From Phoenix dactylifera (Eukaryota > Streptophyta > Magnoliopsida > Arecales > Arecaceae), in the NCBI RefSeq assembly GCF_009389715.1, contig NC_052405.1, positions 11,486,694-11,550,693 on the forward strand: DNA of 64,000 nucleotides, read 5' to 3'. Of this stretch, positions 1-10,991 are shown in pieces (position 1 is the first letter of the stretch; every line of letters starts with the position of its first letter). The notes beneath the pieces were generated by a model that saw only the letters and a list, made by a program, of their open reading frames with translations, did not search any database and was not told where the DNA came from. A program made the translations under genes and the position numbers.

Positions 1-3
1 AGT

Positions 4-88
4 CTTGCTTTATCATGTTCAATAAATATTCTATAGCGTAAGTTTTACTTTATCATGTTCAAAAAATGTTCTATAGCATGCGACTATC
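4..88. repeat. Two-copy 40-bp tandem repeat at the window edge
   Basis: The string TATCATGTTC occurs at 11 and again at 51, each followed by a similar A/T stretch and TTCTATAGC. This gives a 40-bp period with about two copies visible. The array may continue left of the window. It lies in or beyond a DPH2 intron; no function is evident. Confidence 0.55.
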
Positions 89-129
89 TTTTCTAGACTT
101 TTGCACAGAGCTTAGACCTGTCATCATCA

Positions 130-360
130 AGGTTTGGTATATTGATCCATACCACCCAGTATGGGTGTATACCACTCTGTACCAGTAAGTTACGAGGCTC
201 AATACAGTAATGCACCGACACATGGTACAGATGCGGTCTCACCTCCAATAGTATACCATGTGTTGTTATGGGGAGTGCACCATACCAACCCATACCATGC
301 AGGTAAGCTACCAAAATGGTGCCTGATACCGGTGCAACAAACCTTGGTCATCATATGGGT
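130..360. repeat. GGTAT/ATACC-rich dispersed-repeat-like stretch (possible MITE fragment)
   Basis: Short inverted words such as CATACCA, TATACCA, GGTGTAT and GGTACAG recur here and give a palindromic texture. A similar texture is seen at 47,580-47,740 and in short tracts downstream of the chitinases. Clear terminal repeats or target duplications are not visible, so the element type is uncertain. It sits on the 3' side of DPH2 exon 3, in what should be an intron. Confidence 0.3.
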
Positions 361-461
361 TGCATGAAATATGCACTTATGCAGAAAATGATAGTGCTGA
401 TTGACTTTCATTTAAATCTAATCATCATTGAGGTAAGAGTGATAAGTTATTCAATCCATAC

Positions 462-2038
462 CACTATATGCTTGCTGGCGGTGGATAAGCAGTGACGCAG
501 AGACTCCGCACAAGCATTTACATCAATAGAGGCTTTCCCAAAAACGAAAAGAGCCGGCAGAGTTGATGTTCTGCAAGTAGTAGAAAAGAGAATCTGAACT
601 TTGCTGACAAACAAAGCAATATGAATCAATTCAATACATCAAAGGAAAAGCCGAACAAAACTCCTAAAACCTGATACTAATGTAAAATTAAACATAAATT
701 CAAGACACTTAAGTTGAAGAAGCAAATTTTTGAATAAACCACCACTTACAGGGGGGGAAAAGGAAAGTATGAAAGTTGATTCTTTGAAATACTGAGACTG
801 ATATAACATGACAAGCAATAGGGTTGAAAAATGGAACCTCAGCCATACAGTACAAACAAGTTTAACTAGCTGAGCCATTTCAAACACAATAATCCACAAA
901 TCCATGTCCTTTGCCACCCAAAATTACAGTCACAATTATCTATGCTGTTTATTTCCAAATCCAAAGATGTGACTGCAAACACATAGTTTCGTCCAGAAAT
1001 ACCGTAAATGCAATTCACACACACCATGAGCTAACATCTCAATTCAAACCCTGAAATTTTAACTAATCGAACAAAACAATCTAGGAACTAAAAGCCCCAA
1101 ACCCAAAGCCTTTACCACTAATACTCTTCGGAGAACTAAACTTCTCTCCTGAGACACATCAGCCCTGAATTCCCAGTCTCAAACACCATCTCTTAAAATT
1201 AAAATCTCCAAAGCCAAGAATACTATAACTTCTGAAAACTAATCAACCCACCCAACAACATGCCACTCAAAGGTCCATTCTTTCTCCACCACTAAGGCAG
1301 TCGCTTCACCAATTACCCCTAAAGACAACCTTCTCCAACCTTAAAACTTTTAACACATCAAACGTCCACTAAAAACTAATGTTTCACCTCAAGACCATAA
1401 AAGGTTTAACTCATCAAACTATTACAGCAGGATCTAAACCCAAGTACCCACAGCCCATTACACTAAATATTTTGAGCAAGAAGCCTCTCACAGATCCCAT
1501 CTTTATCAGCCACCAAGCTAAAATCTACAAAGAGCGACCTAAAAGACACGATCTTTTAGAATCAAAAGCCAATAAAATCGAAAACTCCAACCACCCAGAA
1601 TCGCAGAACTCGATGAGAACTTACGGGCTCATGCACGCGTGGCCATAATGCACCACACAGTCGGCGTCCACATGCGAGGCCCCGATCTCGTCAACACAAC
1701 AGCTACCGTACGCCGTGTCCGCCATGACGTACAAGCGCACACCCTTCCCGAGCTCGCTTCTCAGGGCTTTCGCCACCCTCGTCGAGTCCTTCAACAGCTC
1801 GTCCGGAAACTAGAAAGAAAGATCAAATTTTGAGAACTTTGGGTACTAGGATTGAGAGACAAAAAAAAGTGGGGGAAAGGAGGCTAAAACCCCACAATTT
1901 AGGGTTTTTCTCGTCGGCAAAGCGATTGGGGATTGAGAGAAGAGGGCGAAGGAGAACCTGCAACGCGACTTTGGTGAAGTTTCTGGTGCGTATGAAATCG
2001 ACCGTGCGGGAGATCTCGTAGTTCGCTTCAAAGTCCAT
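462..2038 (-). CDS. DPH2: Diphthamide biosynthesis protein 2 (DPH2), 5' exons 1-3, partial
   Basis: DPH2 partners DPH1 in the Fe-S, SAM-dependent complex that starts diphthamide synthesis on a histidine of elongation factor eEF2 in the cytosol. Three exons are read on the minus strand: 2038-1958 (27 codons), 1809-1625 and 570-462, all with GT-AG borders and matching phases. Exon 1 begins [15 protein letters not shown]. Exon 2 carries [16 protein letters not shown], then YGSCCVDE (Cys64/65, the conserved cluster-ligand region) and HYGHACMSP. Exon 3 carries [14 protein letters not shown]. After residue 125 the gene should continue left of the window, so it is partial here. An ATG further upstream at 2107 is in frame, but the family normally starts at MDFE-like sequence. 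Intron 2 (1624-571) supplied the sequence copied into tandem unit 2 (see 7890). The identification rests on remembered family motifs. Confidence 0.88.
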
Positions 2039-2480
2039 GGCGAAGAATCGGCGGCGAAGGCCCGGGAGAAAGAGGAGCCGAAGAATAGCGGAAGAGCAAA
2101 ATCCCACCGGGTACGGGAATTATACAGGGTTGGGTTTAGGTTGGATCCGAGAATATTTCGCCCAAACGCGATAAGATTGGTTTCGGACTTTCATTAATGA
2201 TCGGATTCCATCGGTAAAATCGCTACTCACGAGGGGTTTGGGATTTAATTGCTGGATTCAATTAGTTAAGTCACTTGGGTTTTGGGATTTAATTGTTGCG
2301 CTCGATGATCCAATATGTCCTGTTGTTTGGTACAAAGTCTTTCCAATTGTTCAACTTCAAATTTACCTCAATACACATTAAGATACGGCTAGGTAACAAT
2401 TTTCTTTTTCCTTTTTTTATTTTTTGTTGCAATGGATGGGCATACAGTGAATGCATCCAAAAAAAAATTAAAAGATAATA
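2039..2480. promoter_or_regulatory. Upstream/leader region of DPH2 (minus strand)
   Basis: This sequence lies immediately upstream of the DPH2 start on the minus strand. The proximal 100 bases are GC-rich and code-like, probably 5' UTR, then the sequence becomes AT-rich. I see no confident TATA box. No other gene is recognisable in the stretch. Confidence 0.4.
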
Positions 2481-2521
2481 AATTTTGGAGCGCTTTACAC
2501 AACTCTCTCCCTCTCTCGCTT

Positions 2522-2880
2522 ACCTAGAGGGCTCTTTTGGAATGGTCAGCCATAAATTCGCGGCCCCATTAGCCTCTCTATAGACATGCTTGGCCTGAAA
2601 TGCAACATCTCTACCTACTATGGCCCGAATATCTCTAAGCAATGAGTGGTAGCCACCCATGTCACATGTGCACATCTAGATTTAGCCGATTACCAGAGCT
2701 GAGTTATCCTTAAGCAGAACTATGCTGGCCTGCAGCTTATGTCGAGCTTGACACAGCGCAACCTAAGCAGCCCTAAGCTCCGCCACAGAAACAAAGATGT
2801 CAAAAATTTGACATCCACCAGCAATAATTATTTTGAAATCCAGGCCTTTGATCATGAAGCATGCACCACCGTCCTACCAC
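2522..2880 (-). pseudogene. LINE-derived RNase H (RVT_3) remnant
   Basis: Read on the minus strand, this shows the pattern of the plant LINE RNase H domain: AELRAA, then LLKDNSALVIG, then GGYHSLLRDIRAIVG, then AKHVYREANGAANLW. The last resembles the family's HVYREANRAADxLA signature. In-frame stops (for example after ALVIG) make it a dead fragment. A more decayed copy is in unit 2 (8040-8330). The domain call is from motif memory. Confidence 0.6.
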
Positions 2881-3556
2881 TATCTAGAACACATTTTCTT
2901 TCTCTCTCAAAAAAAATATAATTGGCGTGCATCTAATCGGTGTGTGCATCTAATTTCCGTGGAGTTATCGAACTAGTTGCATCCTTTCTTTGAGCAGCAA
3001 CTTGCAATATAATGGTGACTGAGCCAGGTAAACCACCAGTGTTGTTGATAACTTGATGTCTAGCTTCAATTTCTTTCATTATTAATCAAGATTTATGTAA
3101 GTTGGCAATGTGGCCGAACGTGATAAGCCTTTTAAATCCAAATGACTGGACAAAATATTGGTGGTCTGATTAATGCTAGCTCCGGCCCAGATAGTTTAAT
3201 CTTTTCTTAATCTTGTTTCGCCGTTGCAGTCATTTCTTTTTTCACTTTGCAAAAGCATGACACTGGTGACTCCTTTTTCTAGGTCGAGCCTTCCTCTGCT
3301 CCAACACAATACTAGATCGCTAGTCCTAGTTTTGTGCTAGTGGAGAATCTATATGATGTGGACATGGAAAAGGCTAGTGTTTGCATGCAGCAAAACTTGC
3401 AATACCTGGCTGTTTGATGAAACTTTTATATATTACTACTTGAATGTAAATAGAATTTTTGCAGCATTGTTAAACTATTTTCATCCTCTCTTGACCAGAA
3501 ATGTATAACAGGCAAGAGAACTTTGATTATTTTTTTAATTGAGTAGAAATATCTTG

Positions 3557-4038
3557 GAACTCATTTGGTTTGCGGAAAAAGAAAAAGAAAAAAATATGGT
3601 CAATGGAAAGACAAAAAAATGTCTTTGATTGGCGTTTTCAAAGAAGAGAGATAGAAAAATAGTATTTTCATGAGAATAAGACTTTCGTATTTTATGCATG
3701 AAAATAAGATTTTCATACTTTATGGGAAAGAAAAATTCCGTCCATACCCACCGATTTGAAATTAGGGTCCTTTTTTCTTCTAAAAGTATTCTTAAGCCAT
3801 CAAAATTCATAGGTAAGGTCTTTCCCTTTATTAAACCTATAATAGATATTTCATACATTTTTTTTAGAAAAATATAGACTCAACTAAATATAAGCCATTC
3901 TGAAAAGTACAAACTTTTCTATGATCAACTAAACATGCCAAAATGATTTTTTCAGGCATCATATTCTCAGGAATCATCTTTCCATGAAAAAAAGTATTTC
4001 AGTAAAAAAAAAAAAATTTCCGCGAACCAAATGAGTTC
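3557..4038. mobile_element. Tourist/PIF-Harbinger-like MITE (482 bp)
   Basis: The element starts GAACTCATTTGGTTTGCGGA and ends with the inverted TCCGCGAACCAAATGAGTTC. It is flanked by TTG on the left (TTA in the unit 2 copy) and TTA on the right, matching the TWA target preference of PIF/Harbinger elements. The interior is AT-rich with repeated tracts containing GAATAAGATTTTC. Its counterpart in unit 2 holds a solo LTR. Its termini and length closely resemble the MITE at 60825-61305. Confidence 0.75.
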
Positions 4039-4337
4039 TTAATACTAAAGTTTCTTCTCTTTTAATTATAACTTTTTATCCCTCCTCCTGTTGATTACCA
4101 ATGAACTTGGCTAGAAGATGGAATTGTTCGTTTGTCGAGCCTTATGCATGTGTGTCTTGCAGATGTCTATTTGATCGCTTGATCATCAGTAGGCTAGCTA
4201 TAACACATGCAAATGAATTAATACTAGAGGTTTGCATTTTATTGCGAAAGTATACACCTTTTGTCATCATTTGCACCTACTCTGTTTCGTATTCAAACCA
4301 CAAAAGAACACAGCAATTTCTACATTTCATCTTGCAG

Positions 4338-4496
4338 TATATTTACATGATCAGAAGCGAGGAAACGGATGCAGCTCGGTATCTTTTGGGGGATAAGAGC
4401 AGTATGCGGTTTAAATGTGCCATGGGTGAATGGCAGAAGTGTTATGAGAGTATTACCAGGAAGGAGGTGGATACAAATGATATAGAGCTTGAATGA
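4338..4496 (+). pseudogene. Exon-like ORF fragment, unit 1 (unidentified)
   Basis: After a pyrimidine-rich tract ending CATCTTGCAG (a good splice acceptor) an open frame reads YIYMIRSEETDAARYLLG, then RFKCAMGEWQKCYES, then RKEVDTNDIELE and stop. It looks like a real coding exon by composition, but I do not recognise the family. The frame can be extended upstream to ATG 4101, but that extension looks non-coding. This copy ends DIELE-stop; the three other copies stop right after DI. It lies about 1.2 kb upstream of chitinase copy 1, same strand. It is probably a captured or duplicated exon, not a working gene. Confidence 0.45.
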
Positions 4497-4844
4497 AAGA
4501 GTGACACATTAGCCATGCAACCTTTTTTTATTTCTTCTTTTTTGCATCATATTAACTGCGTTAGCATGCAACGACTGCAAAGTCTTGGTCAAGCCATCTT
4601 AGAAGTCACACCGACTCCCACCTAACACACCGACTACTAAAGTCTTGGTCAAGCCATCTTGGAAGTCACCAAGATGCCCCCCAACTCCAAACAAACGTCA
4701 TTCCACCCCCCTCTTTTAGATGGGATACGTGATAGCTATTCAGGATTGCACATTCTTTTAAGGCGCCAATCACGCGGCCCATACGTTCCAAATTTGCGTA
4801 GCTTTTTTTTTTTAAGGTACTTGTTGCTGTCATGCTAGGTTTTC

Positions 4845-4888
4845 ATATACGTACGTACGTATGTACGTACATATATATATATATATCA
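4845..4888. repeat. (TACG)n/(AT)n microsatellite
   Basis: An ACGTACGTACGTATGTACGTACATATAT-type tract. The equivalent position in unit 2 is the target site of the hAT element at 10992-11943. It therefore preserves a version of the unoccupied site. Confidence 0.7.
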
Positions 4889-5359
4889 AAAAAATAAGAA
4901 AAATGCTTCCTAACCAAATAATATAACGTCAAAAGCTATGACTCTTACATTTCATGATATGATGTCCAATTTCTCTCCTTTTAGTTGAGTGCTTCCTAAC
5001 TAAATGGATAATTTTTTTTTTTTGCTGGTCTCCCTCAGCCAGATATAACATTATGAACTTATCAAATACTAAAATAATACAAAATCTCATCTGAAAAAAT
5101 GGGGTATGTAATAGCCAATTCTAACTTTAAGTCCAACTATAACACTTATCCCAAGTTTCAAAATTTCTTTAATTTCCCAGTTATGCATACTTATTCTCCT
5201 ATATATATACAGTTATAAATAATTGTGTATATATGGATATAAATGTACACAGAGACAATATAATTATGTCAAGGAAGAGTATAACTATATGAAAAAACTA
5301 GAAGTAAGAATGTGCAGAGAAAATATAAGTCTGTGCGAGACTTCAAATTTAAAAATAAT

Positions 5360-5717
5360 AGTCAAGGATCATGTGTTGAAGTCAGGCGATAGAAATGATC
5401 AAAAATGGACATTTTATGCATGATTTCTTTACTTGGGCTCCACAACAACACGTAGCATGTACCATGTCTGTAACTTGCTGACAAGTGGCTCCATAAGAGC
5501 CATATAAGTTCTCTCTCTCTTTGCTTAGATTGCCGTGTACTAGTCTTGCAACGACTGCCAAATTGCAGCCGCGGCACGGAGTCCTCGTGATCAGCCCATC
5601 CCCGAAGCCTCCATGATGCTTCCCGTCTCCCTACGCTGCTTCTTTTTTTCTGTCTATAAATACATCTCAGCCAGAATTCTACGACTCCATCCACGTCTAT
5701 AGACAAGAGCAAACAAA
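5360..5717 (+). promoter_or_regulatory. Promoter and 5' UTR of chitinase copy 1
   Basis: A TATA box TATAAATA is at 5655-5662, 63 bases before the ATG. An AGTCAA (W-box core TTGACT on the other strand) is at 5360-5365, and this site is kept in all four copies. W-boxes bind WRKY factors in defence promoters, so pathogen-responsive control is plausible but not demonstrated. A CT-rich tract precedes the TATA box. Confidence 0.65.
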
Positions 5718-7014
5718 ATGGCACGTAGTAGTGTGATCTTATTCCAGGTGAGCCTCCTGCTCGCCGGCATAATCTCCTCCGCCGCCGGAGTCTCCGTTGC
5801 CGATCTTGTCACCCAGCAGTTCTTCGACAACATCATGAATCAGGCCTCTGCGAATCCATGCCCGGGCAAGAGCTTCTATACGAGGCAGGCGTTCCTGGAC
5901 GCGCTGGGGTCTTACTCTCAGTTTGCCCAGGACGGCTCCGACGACACCTCTAAGCAGGAGGTTGCTGCCTTCTTTGCCCATGTCACCCATGAGACCGGAT
6001 GTAAGTTCTCTACCAGCCTGGGCTTTTAATTCAAGTTTAATTGCTGTATATTAGTGTTTTATATTTAATTTCCTCCTTCCAGTACTGAGTTAAGTTTGTC
6101 TTTTGTCCCTAGACATGTTTCTCAAAAGTATACTTGAGTTCTAAACAATTCAAGGGTTAAAATGCCAAGAACTTTCCTATGTGTCTATATATATATACCT
6201 ATAGACATACATATGCATACATACATACAGAGTTAAAATGTAAAGAACTTTCGTATATATATTTATATCTATATCATTTAGTAGACTGATTGATCGATCT
6301 ATCGATCCATCTATCGATCGAACGATTTCAGAAATATGACAAAAAGTGAACTAGCTAAGAAATATATATATTGAAACCCTTTTGTTTCTTCCAATAAAAT
6401 CTTCAGAACTTCGAGCAGCAAAAATATATTTCTTTTGTGAATAAAAGCGAGAGATAGCAAAAGTTTTTTTTTTTTTTTGGCAAATAATATGTTCAACATC
6501 AATCTCCATGTGATACTCCATTAACTTGCAGGAAAAAAAAGAAAATGCAAAACACAAGAAGATCATAGCAAACAGGACCTAAATTTTCTTCTTTTTCTAA
6601 TCAGATCTGTGCTACATAGAAGAGACGGACCAATCCAATGGCTATTGTGATGATACAAACTACCCTCAATACCCGTGTGCCCAAGGGAAGAAGTACTATG
6701 GCCGTGGCCCTCTTCAACTGACCTGGAACTATAACTACGGTGCAGCTGGACAAAGCATTGGATTTGATGGCTTGAACTCGCCCGAGACTGTGGCTAATGA
6801 TGTGAACATATCATTCAAGGCTGCCTTGTGGTTTTGGATGGAAAATGTGCACTCTGTCGTAACCTCCGGCCAAGGGTTTGGAGCCACAATTCAGAAGATT
6901 AATAGCCAAGAGTGCAATGGAGGTGCGCAAGATGAGATGCATGCCCGGGTTCAACTTTACCAGCAGTATTGCCAGGACTTTGGTGTGGCTCCAGGAGATA
7001 ACCTCACTTGCTAG
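5718..7014 (+). CDS. Class IV (GH19) chitinase, copy 1, without chitin-binding domain
   Basis: Secreted endochitinase predicted to cleave beta-1,4-GlcNAc chains of fungal cell walls. Exon 1 is 5718-6000, a 604-bp intron follows, exon 2 is 6605-7014; total 230 aa. Residues 1-24 are a signal peptide ([17 protein letters not shown]). The GH19 domain follows directly from SVADLV, with no hevein module. AHVTHETG carries the presumed catalytic acid Glu92; the second glutamate is expected at Glu101 in CYIEE (spaced nine, as in spruce class IV enzyme). [16 protein letters not shown] and the C-terminal GDNLTC are family hallmarks. HETG is followed by Tyr where most class IV enzymes have His. It differs from copy 2 by one extra codon near CDDTNYPQ. 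A polyadenylation signal AATAAA is at 7100. No disabling change is seen. Confidence 0.93.
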
Positions 7015-8039
7015 AGGATTCACTCAAGATTTTATTCATTGCATGCAACTTGAGGGAAATAAATACTTGGAACAACCTATTCTAATATTGTACTATTGAA
7101 ATAAACTATAGGGTGTGGGGTGCAGGCTTCCAGTGATTTGTCTCCACCTCTACCTCTTATCTCTGCTGTAGCAACTTATATGAGATAAATATAAAGGGAA
7201 CCTAGCACAAGGTCCTTTCTTACATGCTTGGCATTTTGTCACTAGTCTACTAACGTTTTCTATATGCTTCTGCTTGATTCTGCACATAGCTATATCTATT
7301 TTGCACTTAATAGTTAAATTTTTACAGCCTTCGTCGCAGAAACATGCCGTGCTTAAAAACTTAAAAATGTGATCTTATGAACATAAATCATGATGGAATG
7401 TATTGGATGTGTCCTACTTGAACAGATCATTTGTGCTAATTTGTGACACTCCAGCTTTGTTGGGATTGGAGGGAGACATAGATGACCTTCCAAGCATTGC
7501 TATGTGGCATCTCATCAATCCAAAATTGACAGAAAAACTTACAACCATTTACAATTCTGCATTAGTAGCAATTTTGGACTATTCACGATAATTCTACTCA
7601 ACGTGGACCAGTTTAACCGCTTACATATTGTGTTGATATCTTAGCGGTACAGTATGGCACATTTGGTACGGAATACTACGTGTTGATACAAAAACTTTGC
7701 CACCACGGTTGATAGTCAAAAATCTCGGCCGTCAATGAAAACTACATGCAACCTCATCAATCTAATATTTCCAATTGTCTGTTTTCTTAGTTCTTTTTTT
7801 CAACCTCTGAAGAGTCTCATGAGGTTTCCGGATGTAATTACAAACCCTTAGGATAGTTTTTCTATGACCCCGATCTTTCTCAAAGCTGTGGTTTAACTCA
7901 TCAAACTATTACAGCAGGATCTAAACCTAACTACCCACAGCCCATTGCACTAAATCTTTTGAGCAAGAAGCCTCTCACAGATCCCATCTTTATCAGCCAC
8001 CAAGCTAAAATCTACAAAGATAGCCACAAACTGCTGCTC

Positions 8040-8330
8040 TATTACCATCTCTATAGATATGCTTGTTCTAGAAGGCAATATCTCTATCTATAATGATCCA
8101 AATATCTCTCAGCAATGAGTGATAGCCACCCACATCGCCTGTGCACTTTTGGATTTCATCGATCGCTGTAACCAAGTCATCTTCAAATAGAACTACGTTG
8201 GCCTGCAGCTCTAAGCTCCGCCCCTAGAGCAGAGATGTCAAAAATCTAACACTCACCAGCAACAATCATTCTGAAGTCTAGGCCTTCCAATCACGAAGCC
8301 TACACCACTCCTGCCACCATCTAGCACGCA
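8040..8330 (-). pseudogene. LINE RNase H remnant, unit 2 copy
   Basis: Paralogue of the 2522-2880 fragment. Minus-strand GYHSLLRDIW and KHIYRDGN are still readable, with an in-frame TAG between them. It is non-functional. Confidence 0.5.
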
Positions 8331-8952
8331 TTTCCTTTCTCTTTAAAAAAAAATAATTGCGTGCATCTAATCCGTATGTGTATCTAATTCTAGTAGAGAT
8401 ATGGTACTAGTTGCATCCTTTCTTTGTGCAGCAACTTGCAATATAATGGTGACTGTGCCAGGTAAACTTGATGTCTAGCTTCAATTTCCTGTGGACTACC
8501 GTAAAATCTTTCGTTATTAATCAAGATTTATGTAAGCTGACGATGTGGTCGATCGTGATAAGCCTTTTAAATCCAAATGATTGGACAAAATTTTGGTGGT
8601 CTGATTGATGCTAGCTCCGGCCCAGATAGTTAAATATTTTCTTAATCTTGTTTCGCTGTTGCAGTAATTTCCTTTTTCTCTCTGCAAAAGCTCCTCAGCT
8701 CCAATACAATACTAGATTGCAAGTCTTAGTTTTGTACTAGTGAGGAATCCATATGATGTGGACATGGAAAAGGCTAGTGTTTGCATGCAGCAAAACTTGC
8801 AATACCTGCCCGTTTGATGAAACTTTTATATATTACCATCTTGAATGGAAATAGATTTTTTGCAGCATTGTTAAATTATTTTCATCGTCTCTTGACAAGA
8901 AATATATAAAAGGCAAGAAAATTTTGACTATTTGTTAAATAGAAATATCTTA

Positions 8953-10210
8953 GAACTAGTTTGGTTCGAAGGAAAAAAAAAAAAAGGAAAATGCAGTTAA
9001 TGCGAATATAGAAAAATGTCTCTAATTGGATTGGAGTTTTCAAAGAAGAGAGATGAAAAAGTAATATTTTCATGAAAATAAGATTCCCATATTTTATGCA
9101 TGAGAATAAGATTCTCATATTTTATGAAAAAGAAAAACCATGTCCTTGCCCATTGGTTGGACATTGGGGTTCTTTTTTTTTCCAAAAGTATCTTTAAGGC
9201 ATCAAAATTTATGGATAAGATCTTTTCCTTTATTATGTATATAATAGGTATTGATGGGGGGCGAGAATCAGCCCAACCTTGGACTTCGCCGAAAGCTCCT
9301 CCAACCTCAGATATTCGCCGACGCGCCTCGGCCAAGTTCGGGGCGCCCTCCTTGTTCGCCGATGCGCCCCGGCCGAGTTCGGGGCGTCCTCCTTATTCGC
9401 CGACGCGCCCCGACCGAGCTCGGGGCACCCAATTGCGACCGAGCTCGGGGCACTTCGCCAGGCACACCTCGGCACCCGTCAAGCCGACCTCGCCAAATGC
9501 ATGATGCGACCTCTCAACAAGTTTGGCCTTATTGATGGCCGCACCCATGTGCGTGCCCACGCCCTCCTACGTAGCCGGACATTGCAACGCCACTACGCCA
9601 CGCTTTGTTAGCTGGCCCATGGCAGTCCAAGGACAGCGCCATGCTACTCTAGCTATGCTCTGCTATGATTGTCAACGCCTTACCGTTCTCAAGAACGAAC
9701 TTCACCGTGCGCCACAAACAAGCTCTAGCTGCGCGCCACTCCCCCTCATGATGGGAACGGGTCATACCTCCGCTATCTGAGTACCCCTACCGGAACTATA
9801 AAAACCCCCGACGGGTAATATTGAGGGGACTTTTGGCTTGACCTATTAAGCTCCACTCTAACTTAATCGTCGGAGGGCCCTCACCGAAAATACCGGTAAG
9901 GCTTTGTGCAGGTACACCGTCAGTCGTAGGAGGTGGTTCCCTTTTGTTTTACTCCGCACACCGGCAGCTCCCCTGACTCCCCCGGCGTGGTCACCCTCGG
10001 GCCAGATTTGAACCACAATAGGTATTTTATACAACTTTCGTAGAAAAGCAGATGCTCGACCAGATATAAACCACTCTAAAAAGTGCCACTTTTCTATGAT
10101 CAACCAAACATGTCAATATTATTTTTGCAAGTATCATATTTTCAGAAATCATCTTTCTAGAAAAAATATTTCAGCAAGAAAATTTTTTTTTCTCGCAAAC
10201 TAAATAGATT
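8953..10210. mobile_element. Tourist-like MITE, unit 2 copy, split by a solo LTR
   Basis: Counterpart of 3557-4038. It is preceded by an intact TTA (8950-8952) and starts GAACTAGTTTGGTTCG. Its far end near 10210 is more decayed (CTCGCAAACTAAATAGATTT). The 766-bp LTR at 9252-10017 plus its duplicated flank interrupts it, so the LTR arrived after unit 1 and unit 2 diverged or was lost from unit 1. Confidence 0.65.
9252..10017 (+). mobile_element. Solo LTR, probably Ty3/gypsy type (766 bp)
   Basis: The block begins TGATGGGG and ends ACCACA, i.e. TG...CA. It is bounded on both sides by the identical 8-mer ATAGGTAT (9244-9251 and 10018-10025). Five bases would be a usual LTR duplication, so some of the identity may be chance. 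A U3-like part has GC-rich repeats of the CGCCCCGGCCGAGTTCGGGG kind (9310-9450). CTATAAAAACCCCC near 9797 is a TATA element, followed by R/U5-like sequence with CGTCGGAGGGCCC. No internal retrotransposon genes remain, consistent with LTR-LTR recombination. Superfamily assignment is by sequence style only. Confidence 0.7.
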
Positions 10211-10498
10211 TCCTCTCTTTTAATTACAACTTATTATCTCCTCCTCCCGTTGATTACCAACGAACTTGGCTAGAAGATGGAATTGTTCGTTTGTCTAGCC
10301 TTATGCATGTGTCTTGCAGATGTCTATTTGATGGCTTGATCATCGGTAGGCTAGCTATAACACATGCAAATGAATTAATACTAGAGATTTGCATTTTATT
10401 GCGAAAGTAATACACCTTTTGTCATCATTTGCACCTGCTCTGTTTTGTATTCAAACCACAAAAGAACTCAGCAATATTTCTACATTTCATCTTGCAGT

Positions 10499-10647
10499 AT
10501 ATTTACATGATCAGAAGCGAGGAAACGGATGCAGCTCGGTATCTTTTGGGGGATAAGAGCAGTATGCGGTTTAAATGTGCCATGGGTGAATGGCAGAAGT
10601 GTTATGAGAGTATTACCAAGAAGGAGGTGGATACAAATGATATATAG
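10499..10647 (+). pseudogene. Exon-like ORF fragment, unit 2 (unidentified)
   Basis: Second copy of the fragment at 4338, again after CATCTTGCAG. It differs by Arg to Lys in TKKEVDTNDI and stops immediately after DI (TAG). About 2.1 kb lies between it and chitinase copy 2, because the hAT element sits in between. The protein family is not recognised. Confidence 0.4.
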
Positions 10648-10991
10648 CTTGAATGAAAGAGTGACACATTAGCTATGTAACCTTTTTTTATTTCTTAATT
10701 CTTTTTTGCATCATATTAACTGCGTTAGCATGCAAGGACTGCAAAGTCTTGGTCAAGCAATCTTAGAAGTCACACCGACTACTAAGTCTTGGTCAAGCCA
10801 TCTTGGAAGTCACCAAGATGCCCCCCAACTCCAAAGAAACGTCATTCCAACCCCCTCTTTTAGATGGGATACGCGATTGCACATTCTTTTAAGGCGCCAA
10901 TCACGCAGCCCATACGTTCCAAATTTGCGTAGCTTTTTTTTTTTTAAAAATGGTACTTGTTGCTGTCATGCTAGGTTTTAATATACGTACG

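Larger units (their letters stand above)
1404..7894 (+). repeat. Tandem unit 1 of the chitinase array
   Basis: This unit runs from DPH2 intron 2 to about 0.9 kb past chitinase copy 1. Its left edge (GTTTAACTCATCAAAC at 1404) reappears at 7891 directly after the chitinase downstream region, which defines the unit 1/unit 2 junction. It contains a LINE RNase H remnant, a MITE, an exon-like ORF fragment, the chitinase promoter and gene, and the 3' flank. Segment 1535-2550, including DPH2 exons 1 and 2, has no counterpart in unit 2. Confidence 0.8.

Noticed and set aside
1823..2107. Upstream ATG extending DPH2 by 23 codons
   Set aside because: In frame, but MGFCSSAILRLL does not look like the family's N-terminus; [12 protein letters not shown] does.
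5739..5990. Antisense frames of 83-120 codons opposite chitinase exon 1 in all four copies
   Set aside because: They are mirror products of GC-rich coding sequence on the other strand; they would end at the domain borders of the real gene and have no own promoter or family.
7403..7591. 62-codon frame downstream of chitinases 1-3 (also 14487 and 20534)
   Set aside because: It begins at TTG rather than ATG and is preserved only because the units are recent duplicates. It lies past the polyadenylation signal and shows no domain.
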